A DNA stretch of 64,000 nt from positions 79,914-143,913 of the forward strand of contig NZ_CALFLA010000042.1 in the NCBI RefSeq assembly GCF_937880195.1, given 5' to 3'. Source of the DNA: an uncultured Blautia sp. Its GTDB lineage: Bacteria > Bacillota > Clostridia > Lachnospirales > Lachnospiraceae. Below the pieces are notes generated by a model. That model had not been told where the DNA came from. It saw only the letters and a program-made list of their open reading frames with translations, and ran no database searches. Positions within the stretch are counted from its first letter, which is position 1, and the number at the start of each line of letters is the position of its first letter. Made by a program: the position numbers and the translations under genes. Below are positions 52,865 to 60,092 of this stretch, piece by piece.

Positions 52865-55111
52865 ATGAATGAATCGGTAACTGGATATATTGACCATATA
52901 ATTTTCAGAAATGAGGAAAACGGATATACTGTATTTGTGATGAAGGGCGTGGAAGGCGAAGAAGAGCTGACCTGCGTGGGAACTTTTCCTGTAATTAATC
53001 AGGGGGCTTCCATTGAGGCTGTTGGCAGCTATACAAATCATCATGTGTATGGAAAGCAGTTTCAGATTTCCTCTTTTACCGAAAAAATGCCTCAGGATGC
53101 CCTGGCAATGGAAAGATATCTGGGATCAGGAGCCATTAAGGGAATCGGAGCTGCCTTGGCAGGAAGGATCGTGAGGCACTTTGGGGAAGATACGATTCGA
53201 ATTGTGGAAGAAGAACCGGAACGTCTTGCTGAAGTAAAGGGAATCAGCGAAAAAAAGGCAAGGGAGATCGCAGCTCAGACAGCAGAAAAAGCAGATATGC
53301 GAAAGGCCATGATGTTTCTTCAGAAATATGGAATATCGCTGAACCTTGGCGCAAAGATCTATCAAAAATATGGAGATTCTGTTTATAGTGTTCTGCAGGA
53401 GAACCCATACCGTCTGGCAGATGATATCAGCGGAGTGGGATTTAAGATCGCGGATGAAATTGCAGGCAGAATCGGAATCCATACAGATTCAGATTACAGA
53501 ATCCGAAGCGGGATGATGTATACTCTTTTACAGGCAACAGGAGAAGGGCATGTATATCTTCCAAGAGAAGAACTGTTTTATCGTTCTTCCCAGCTTTTGG
53601 GGGTAGACGTTTCCTATATGGAGAAGCACCTGATGGATCTCTCTATGGAGAGAAAGGTGATCCAGAAGGAAGCAGGAGATGAGATCCTTGTTTATCCCAG
53701 CCGTTTTTATTATCTGGAGTTGAATACAGCCAGGATGCTTCAGGAGCTAAACATCCTGTGCCCGGAGGACGAAGCGTTTGTGCAGAGACGGATCGCCCAG
53801 ATTGAAAAGGAAACAGGGACGTCTCTGGATGAAATGCAGAAACGGGCTGTAACCGAGGCGGCCAGCCATGGTCTGTTTATTTTGACAGGAGGACCGGGAA
53901 CAGGTAAGACTACCACCATAAACGCTATTATCCGTTTCTTTGCAGGAGAAGGCGTGGAACTTCGTCTGGCAGCGCCTACAGGACGGGCAGCCAAGCGGAT
54001 GACAGAAGCTACGGGCTATGAGGCGCAGACGATCCACCGTCTTTTGGAATTAAACGGAATGCCTGAAGAAGAAAGAGAAGGACAGGCCATCCATTTTGAG
54101 CGTAATGCGGAGAACCCCCTTGACGCTGATGTGATCATTATTGACGAGATGTCCATGGTAGATATTCACTTGATGCATTCGCTGCTTCTGGCTGTGACAG
54201 CAGGTACGCGTCTGATCCTTGTAGGTGATGAGAATCAGCTTCCAAGCGTAGGACCGGGAAATGTACTTCGGGATATTATACGGAGCAGACAGTTTTCTGT
54301 TGTGGAATTAAAAAAAATCTTTCGTCAGGCGTCAGAGAGCGATATTGTTGTCAACGCCCATAAGATCAACCGGGGAGAGCAGGTAACTCTAAGCAATAAA
54401 AGCCGAGATTTCTTTTTTTTAAAAAGACAGGATGCGGATATTATTATACGGGTGGTCATAGCTTTGATCCAGGAGAAACTTCCCAGGTATGTGGAGGCCA
54501 AGCCTTTTGATATCCAGGTGCTTACCCCAATGCGTAAGGGACTTCTGGGCGTGGAACGCCTGAACCAGATTCTGCAGAGATATTTGAATCCACCTGATCC
54601 CTCTAAGAAGGAGAGAGAGTACGGCCAGGGCCTTTTCCGAGAGGGAGATAAGGTAATGCAGGTCAGAAATAATTATCAGATGGAATGGGAAATTCGCGGA
54701 AGATATGGGATTCCGGTGGATAAAGGCGTTGGAGTTTTTAACGGCGATACCGGAATACTGAAAATAATTAATGAATTTGCAGAAACGGCAGAGGTGGAGT
54801 TCGAGGACGGACGCTGCGCGGAATATTCCTTTAAACAGTTAGAAGAACTGGAACTTGCCTATGCAGTTACCATACATAAATCTCAGGGATCTGAATACCC
54901 GGCAGTAGTGATCCCGCTTCTGTCAGGTCCCAGGATGCTTCTGAACAGGAATCTTCTCTACACGGCAGTTACCAGAGCCAGAAAATGCGTTACCATTGTA
55001 GGCAGCGAGGAGACTTTCCGGGAAATGATCAACAATGAAAAGCAGCAGAGACGATACAGTTCTCTTGATGCAAGACTTCAGGAAGGACTGGGAGAAGGGA
55101 AATCTCTTTGA
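52865..55111 (+). CDS. recD2: SF1B DNA helicase RecD2
   Basis: 5'-3' helicase of the RecD-like family found in bacteria without RecBC partners; helps replication forks and repair. 748 residues. N-terminal OB and tandem helix-hairpin-helix regions (LGSGAIKGIGAALAGRIV, EVKGISEKKAREIA), then Walker A LTGGPGTGKTTTINA, Walker B IIDEMSMVD, and the late motif YAVTIHKSQGSEYPAVV and LLYTAVTRARK. The N-terminal extension separates it from RecBCD-type RecD. Overlaps the next gene by four bases. Confidence 0.94.
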   Translation: MNESVTGYIDHIIFRNEENGYTVFVMKGVEGEEELTCVGTFPVINQGASIEAVGSYTNHHVYGKQFQISSFTEKMPQDALAMERYLGSGAIKGIGAALAGRIVRHFGEDTIRIVEEEPERLAEVKGISEKKAREIAAQTAEKADMRKAMMFLQKYGISLNLGAKIYQKYGDSVYSVLQENPYRLADDISGVGFKIADEIAGRIGIHTDSDYRIRSGMMYTLLQATGEGHVYLPREELFYRSSQLLGVDVSYMEKHLMDLSMERKVIQKEAGDEILVYPSRFYYLELNTARMLQELNILCPEDEAFVQRRIAQIEKETGTSLDEMQKRAVTEAASHGLFILTGGPGTGKTTTINAIIRFFAGEGVELRLAAPTGRAAKRMTEATGYEAQTIHRLLELNGMPEEEREGQAIHFERNAENPLDADVIIIDEMSMVDIHLMHSLLLAVTAGTRLILVGDENQLPSVGPGNVLRDIIRSRQFSVVELKKIFRQASESDIVVNAHKINRGEQVTLSNKSRDFFFLKRQDADIIIRVVIALIQEKLPRYVEAKPFDIQVLTPMRKGLLGVERLNQILQRYLNPPDPSKKEREYGQGLFREGDKVMQVRNNYQMEWEIRGRYGIPVDKGVGVFNGDTGILKIINEFAETAEVEFEDGRCAEYSFKQLEELELAYAVTIHKSQGSEYPAVVIPLLSGPRMLLNRNLLYTAVTRARKCVTIVGSEETFREMINNEKQQRRYSSLDARLQEGLGEGKSL

Positions 55112-55815
55112 AAAAAATAATCAATACAATTCTTAATGTTCTATATCCCAGGCGTTGTCCTGTATGTCACAAAATTCTAAAGGATCAGAAGATGCTTTCC
55201 TGCCCGGAATGCAGTTATGGATTCAAAAGAGTAGGAAAGCATTATTGTCTGAAATGCGGAAAACCTGTAAATGCCGAAGAGGAATACTGCAGGGAGTGCC
55301 GGAAACGCAAAAGGAGTTTTGATCTTTGCAGGTCAGTGTTTCTTTATGACGGCAGTCTCAGGCAGTCCCTTGTTCGGTATAAGTATTATGGCTGCAGAGA
55401 GTACGGGGAATTTTACGCCGCTTCGATGTGCAGATATCTGGGGAATGATATCCTCAGGTGGAATCCTGATGTAATTGTTCCCATACCTATGACCTCAAAA
55501 AAGAAAAGAAAACGCGGCTTTAATCAGTCTGCATATCTTGCGGATCGTATAGGCGAAGGCATGAATTTACCAGTATCTCATACGCTTCTTAAAAAGGTGT
55601 GCAGCACCAGATCTCAAAAAAAACTCAATGCTGCCCAGAGAAGGCAAAATCTGCGGACTGCCTTTGAGGTAAAGGAAGATATCAGCGGTCTGACGGTTCT
55701 GGTGGTCGATGACGTTTATACAACAGGAAGCACTATGGAGGCGGCGGCTTCCTGTCTGAAGGCTTCCGGGGCAGAAAAAGTCTTCTGTATTTCATTATGT
55801 ACGGGCCGTACCTGA
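55108..55815 (+). CDS. ComF-type phosphoribosyltransferase-like protein
   Basis: 235 residues. Cys-rich N-terminal zinc region (CPVCHKIL, CPECSYGF, CLKCGK, CRECRKRKRSFD) followed by a phosphoribosyltransferase fold with the PRPP-binding motif VLVVDDVYTTGSTM. The ComF family takes part in DNA uptake in competent species, but is also common in species not known to be competent. The start is TTG, overlapping the recD2 stop, with AAGGG seven bases upstream. Coupling to a helicase supports a DNA-related role. Confidence 0.9.
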   Translation: MKKIINTILNVLYPRRCPVCHKILKDQKMLSCPECSYGFKRVGKHYCLKCGKPVNAEEEYCRECRKRKRSFDLCRSVFLYDGSLRQSLVRYKYYGCREYGEFYAASMCRYLGNDILRWNPDVIVPIPMTSKKKRKRGFNQSAYLADRIGEGMNLPVSHTLLKKVCSTRSQKKLNAAQRRQNLRTAFEVKEDISGLTVLVVDDVYTTGSTMEAAASCLKASGAEKVFCISLCTGRT

Positions 55816-55833
55816 GAAAAAAGAGAAAAACAC

Positions 55834-55862
55834 TTTTCATGGATAATGATATATGTTACAAT
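55834..55862 (+). promoter_or_regulatory. Putative promoter of the membrane-protein/cdaA operon
   Basis: TTTTCA (55834-55839), 17-base spacer, TACAAT (55857-55862), in the 166-base gap after the comF-like gene. It would produce a leader of about 115 bases. Confidence 0.45.
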
Positions 55863-55932
55863 TAAATTACTGTGAGAACCTCTGTCCAGATTTAAGAAGG
55901 AGAAACCCCTTTTATCAACAGCTACAGAGAAC

Positions 55933-55946
55933 GTGTGAACAGTAAC
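55933..55946 (+). repeat. Dispersed repeat core, copy upstream of the 55982 membrane gene
   Basis: GTGTGAACAGTAAC, sharing the 12-base core GTGAACAGTAAC with the copies upstream of murE and mraY; 35 bases before the next start. Confidence 0.6.
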
Positions 55947-55981
55947 GATACAGAAACAGGCAGTTCATTGAGGAGTAGATC

Positions 55982-56416
55982 ATGATCAACGAAGAAAAAG
56001 TTAAGATAATGACAAAAATCGCCATGTATGAACAGGGGGCAGGTAAGAAATACCTTCCGGTCAGCAAATATTACAGAAGTGATTACATCGGACTTGCCCT
56101 GATCAAGAATTTTTTTCTAGTGACAATAGGCTATGGTCTGGCAGTTGCCGCAGTGGGATTGTATTATGGAGAATACCTGATGGGGAATATTCATAAGATG
56201 AACATTGTTTCCCTGGGCGTTTATATACTTGTGGGATATGTGATCGCGCTTGTAGGATATTCTATTCTTACATATATTCAGTATTCTGTGAAGTATTATA
56301 TGGCAAAGAAAAGTGTAAAAGCATATTACAGCCAGCTTACGGAACTGAGCAGGATTTATGCCAGGGAAGAAAAGAAGACAGCCGGCAGAGGAACAGCAGG
56401 AGGATATCGTAAATGA
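55982..56416 (+). CDS. Unknown membrane protein with two transmembrane segments
   Basis: 144 residues. A soluble start of about 40 residues (with KYLPVSKYYRSDYIG), two hydrophobic segments (about 40-62 and 78-100) and a basic C-terminus rich in Tyr and Lys ending KKTAGRGTAGGYRK. I recognise no domain. RBS TGAGGAG. Its last four bases overlap the next membrane-protein gene, and cdaA follows, so it may be linked to cyclic di-AMP or wall control; that is context only. Confidence 0.75.
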   Translation: MINEEKVKIMTKIAMYEQGAGKKYLPVSKYYRSDYIGLALIKNFFLVTIGYGLAVAAVGLYYGEYLMGNIHKMNIVSLGVYILVGYVIALVGYSILTYIQYSVKYYMAKKSVKAYYSQLTELSRIYAREEKKTAGRGTAGGYRK

Positions 56417-57528
56417 CAGCTTTACTGGAGTTTAAACAGAAGATAAAAAGTCTGTATGGAAAATATGAAATATATCTACAGCCATTGTTTAAGTTTATTC
56501 TGGCGCTTGTATACTTTGTGTGGATCAATTCCAATATGGGATATATGGCCGCTTTGGACAATGTGTTTGTAGTTCTTATTCTGGCGCTGATCTGTTCTAT
56601 CCTTCCTTCAGGAATGACGATTTTTACAGGTTTTGCCCTGATGGTGGCTCACAGCTATGCCCTTGGCATTGAAACGGCTGGATTTATGATCGTTTTGATC
56701 CTTTTTATGCTGATTCTGTTTTTGCGTTTCAGCGCCGGACAGAATATTGTCCTGGTACTTACGCCTTTGGCATGCGCTTTTGACCTTCCGGTTCTGCTTC
56801 CTATTGGAAGCGGACTTTTAAGCAGCGCTATTTCCGTACTTCCGGCAGCCAGCGGAGTGATCATTTATTACTTTGTAAGATTTATCGGAGCACAGGCACA
56901 GGTTCTTCAGGTGCAGGATGGGGACATCTTTGGCAGGATCACACTTCTTGCAGACGGACTTATGAAAAATGGAGAGATGTGGCTGACCCTTGTTGCTTTT
57001 GTAGTTGTAATTCTGGCAGTGAATCTGATTCGCACCAGGATGTTTGATTATGCGTGGCATATTGCCATCGTGGCAGGCGGAGTGATCTATGTGGTGATCA
57101 TGCTGCTGGGCAGCGGTATCGCCGGGGCTTCTATTGCAGTTGTTCCTACGATCATTTTTGCAGTGGTAGGAGTGCTAGGCAGCCTTGTTCTGGAGTTCTT
57201 TGTGTATGGGGGCGATTATTCCCGTACAGAGAGACTTGAATATGAGGACGATGAGTATTATTATTATGTAAAAGCTGTTCCCAAGGCTCTTGTAGCCACT
57301 TCTGAGCGAAGCATCAAGAAGATTAATGCAGAGCCGTCCAGAGAAGATCGGAAACAGAATGAACGTGTTGTCAAATTTAATGAGCCGCTGTTCCAGGGAG
57401 AGGAACCTCCCAGAAGGACTGCCAGACGAAGAACTGCAAATCAGGAAGATGAGCAGATGCTTCGTAAGCCTATGGTAGATAATGTTGATTTTGAAAAAAA
57501 ACTGGAGGAATCCCTGAAAGACCTCTAA
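56413..57528 (+). CDS. Unknown polytopic membrane protein with basic cytoplasmic tail
   Basis: 371 residues. About eight or nine hydrophobic segments through residue 275, including LPSGMTIFTGFALMVAHSYA, then a charged tail of about 95 residues (acidic DDEYYYYVKAVPK, then Arg/Lys-rich RRTARRRTANQ) that should be cytoplasmic. I do not recognise a family. Coupled to the small membrane gene (ATGA) and 93 bases before cdaA. The tail could bind a partner or nucleotide, but nothing in it shows this. Confidence 0.78.
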   Translation: MTALLEFKQKIKSLYGKYEIYLQPLFKFILALVYFVWINSNMGYMAALDNVFVVLILALICSILPSGMTIFTGFALMVAHSYALGIETAGFMIVLILFMLILFLRFSAGQNIVLVLTPLACAFDLPVLLPIGSGLLSSAISVLPAASGVIIYYFVRFIGAQAQVLQVQDGDIFGRITLLADGLMKNGEMWLTLVAFVVVILAVNLIRTRMFDYAWHIAIVAGGVIYVVIMLLGSGIAGASIAVVPTIIFAVVGVLGSLVLEFFVYGGDYSRTERLEYEDDEYYYYVKAVPKALVATSERSIKKINAEPSREDRKQNERVVKFNEPLFQGEEPPRRTARRRTANQEDEQMLRKPMVDNVDFEKKLEESLKDL

Positions 57529-57621
57529 GTCCCATGGCTTATGGGAGGCACAGAGAGGGAATCCCGGACTTGAGATTTGTAGCTGGTTAAGAGAATCTTC
57601 AGCAGAAAGAGAGGAGTATAT

Positions 57622-58512
57622 ATGCAGAACATCATAAGTATATTGAACAGATATCTGTCGCATATTAATATGCCCTCTGTCAATATCATTGATGTAATAG
57701 AAATCCTTTTGATTTCCATTTTTGTATATGAATTTATGGTGTGGATCAAGTATACCCGCGCCTACACCCTGCTGAAGGGGCTTTTGATCATAGGCGCATT
57801 TTTGATCATCGCCTATATTTTTAAAATGAACACCATTTTGTGGATCGTTTCCAAGATGGCCGGAGCTATGCTTACGGCAGTGATCGTTATTTTCCAACCT
57901 GAACTCCGCAAGGTTGTGGAACAGCTTGGCCAGAAAAAGATCATATCCACAATACTTCCCTTTGACATGGGAGGCAAGGAGGTCAAGGAACGGTTTACAG
58001 ATAAGACAATCAATGAACTGATCAAGGCATGTTTTGATATGGGCGAGGTGAAAACCGGCGCCCTGATTGTCATTGAACAGAAAAATCGGCTGGATGAGTA
58101 TATAAGAACAGGGATCAATATCGACGCAGTTCTTTCCAGTCAGCTTTTGATCAATATATTTGAACATAATACCCCGCTTCATGACGGCGCGGTTGTGATG
58201 AGAGGCAACCGTATTGTTGCAGCAACCTGTTACCTTCCGCTGTCAGATAATATGGAGCTGAGCAAACAGCTTGGCACCCGTCATCGCGCCGGAGTAGGAA
58301 TCAGCGAGGTAACAGATTCTGTAACGATCATTGTATCTGAGGAAACAGGGCAGGTTTCTGTTGCCCGGGACGGTAAGTTGGTCAGAAACGTTACCTCTGC
58401 CCAGCTTCGCAAGATCCTGGAGCTCGCCCAGAACAAAACAGTGATCGACAATAACAAATTGAGACAGCTTTTGAAGGGAAGGACTAAGAATGAAGGAAAA
58501 AATAACAAATAA
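57622..58512 (+). CDS. cdaA: Diadenylate cyclase CdaA
   Basis: Makes cyclic di-AMP from two ATP; membrane-bound. 296 residues. Three N-terminal membrane segments (within about 10-85), then a DisA_N domain with the catalytic HDGAVVMRGNRIVAA and GTRHRAGVGISE motifs (DGA and RHR) intact. RBS GAGGAG. Its 3' end overlaps cdaR by 23 bases, the standard cdaA-cdaR pair. glmM, usually third in this operon, does not follow; an HPr gene does. Confidence 0.96.
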   Translation: MQNIISILNRYLSHINMPSVNIIDVIEILLISIFVYEFMVWIKYTRAYTLLKGLLIIGAFLIIAYIFKMNTILWIVSKMAGAMLTAVIVIFQPELRKVVEQLGQKKIISTILPFDMGGKEVKERFTDKTINELIKACFDMGEVKTGALIVIEQKNRLDEYIRTGINIDAVLSSQLLINIFEHNTPLHDGAVVMRGNRIVAATCYLPLSDNMELSKQLGTRHRAGVGISEVTDSVTIIVSEETGQVSVARDGKLVRNVTSAQLRKILELAQNKTVIDNNKLRQLLKGRTKNEGKNNK

Positions 58513-59770
58513 TCTCTCTCTGAAAATCCTTTCTTTAATCGTTGCTATTTTTATATGGCTGCTTGTAATCAACGTAGATAATCCGATTATAACAAAGACC
58601 TTTGTGGTTACTGACGTGCAGCTTCTAAATGAAGCGTATATAGACGCAGACGGCAAGATGTGTATGCGTGATGAAGAACAGCAGCCGATCCGTGTGACAA
58701 TAAAGGCCAAGAGAAAGATTCTGGATGATATCTCTGTTATGGAAATCCGTGCTGTAGCAGATCTGCAGCAGGCGGTAAGCCTGGACACAACGCCGGTGAT
58801 GGTTCCCATTACGGCAAGCGTAGGGAAGATTCCAGCAGAGAATATTCAGGTAAGTCCCCAGAATCTCAGTCTTCATATAGAAGATAAGGAAACTCAGGAG
58901 TTTGTAGTTACAGTAACCACAAATAATACCAGGCCAGACAAAGGATATGAGATCGGGAATCTGATATCCAATCCTGAGAAAATCAGGATTACAGGACCTA
59001 CGTCTCTGATTAATAAAATAGATAAAGTAGTGGCGTCTGTCAATGTGAACGGCGCAGTGGCAGACGTAACCCAGGAAACAGATGTTACTGTCATAGATAA
59101 GAATGGAGAGGAATTCAGCAGTCAGGATCTGAACTATCTGAACGTCTCTAAAGTTTACGTAAGCGCCAGACTGTGGAAGGTACGTACAGACGTAAAGATC
59201 AGCGCAGAATGCTCCGGTTCTACGGCAGAGGGTTATCAGGTCGAAAGCGTTACTACAACGCCTAACGTGATCAGCGTGGCGGGAAGCGACGAGGCATTGT
59301 CTGCCCTTGCAGAACAGAATAATACAATTTGGATTCCGGCAGATGCCATTGACATTTCCGGTAAGGATAAAGATCATGAAGAGAAGATCAATATTTCCGA
59401 ATATCTGCCAGAGGGCCTGAAGCTGACAAGCGATTCCAGCGAGGACGTATTTGTACATGTGAATATTCTTCCACAGGGAAGCACCGTATGCGAGATCCCT
59501 ACTAAGAATATTAAAGTGGAGAATATGCCAAAGGGAATGCAGGCTGCATTTGACGCGGCACAGATAGAGGTTCGTGTAAAGAAGACCAGGGAAGACATGG
59601 ATGATCTGAAGGAAAAGGACATAAAAGCGTCTATCGACCTTAAGGATAAAGAGGAAGGAAGCTATGAACTTCCGGTGAGAATTCAGATTCCAGAGGGCTA
59701 TGAACTTGTGGATGATGTGACAACGGGAGTTGAGGTTACTGAAATTTCCACAGCGGAAGAAAACAGTTAA
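58490..59770 (+). CDS. cdaR: CdaA regulatory protein (YbbR-domain)
   Basis: Extracytoplasmic regulator that interacts with CdaA. 426 residues. Basic N-terminus, one membrane segment (ILSLIVAIFIWLLVINV), then about four YbbR repeats; the phrases QNLSLHIEDKE, GPTSLINKIDKVVASVNV and GSDEALSALAEQN mark repeat units. It starts inside cdaA, with AAGG upstream, so the two are translationally coupled. Confidence 0.93.
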   Translation: MKEKITNNLSLKILSLIVAIFIWLLVINVDNPIITKTFVVTDVQLLNEAYIDADGKMCMRDEEQQPIRVTIKAKRKILDDISVMEIRAVADLQQAVSLDTTPVMVPITASVGKIPAENIQVSPQNLSLHIEDKETQEFVVTVTTNNTRPDKGYEIGNLISNPEKIRITGPTSLINKIDKVVASVNVNGAVADVTQETDVTVIDKNGEEFSSQDLNYLNVSKVYVSARLWKVRTDVKISAECSGSTAEGYQVESVTTTPNVISVAGSDEALSALAEQNNTIWIPADAIDISGKDKDHEEKINISEYLPEGLKLTSDSSEDVFVHVNILPQGSTVCEIPTKNIKVENMPKGMQAAFDAAQIEVRVKKTREDMDDLKEKDIKASIDLKDKEEGSYELPVRIQIPEGYELVDDVTTGVEVTEISTAEENS

Positions 59771-59785
59771 ACAGGAGAATACAAT

Positions 59786-60049
59786 ATGGTCAGTCAGAAA
59801 ATAACAGTTACGAATCCGTCAGGACTCCATCTTCGTCCGGCAGGTAATTTATGCAACATGGCTATTAAATATGAGTCGAGGATCAGTTTTCATTATGAAG
59901 GCGGGACAGCCAATGCTAAGAGTGTACTCAGTGTACTTGGAGCCTGCGTGAAGTGTGGAGACGAGATCGAGCTTGTCTGCGAAGGCGCGGACGAGAAGGA
60001 GGCAATGAAAGCTATGGCTGCTGCTATCAGCAGCGGCCTTGGTGAATAA
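59786..60049 (+). CDS. HPr-family phosphocarrier protein
   Basis: Small phosphocarrier of the PTS and, through serine phosphorylation, catabolite control. 87 residues. H15 in SGLHLRPAG and S46 in NAKSVLSVLG are both present, so it has the features of a true HPr rather than a Crh lacking His15. Fifteen bases after cdaR, RBS CAGGAG. No ptsI in the window. Its place behind the cyclic di-AMP genes is not a usual ptsHI operon, so it may be a second HPr-like copy. Confidence 0.9.
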   Translation: MVSQKITVTNPSGLHLRPAGNLCNMAIKYESRISFHYEGGTANAKSVLSVLGACVKCGDEIELVCEGADEKEAMKAMAAAISSGLGE

Positions 60050-60092
60050 ATGTAACAAGTGGTGTAAAGAAGAATAATAAGGAGGAAGTACG

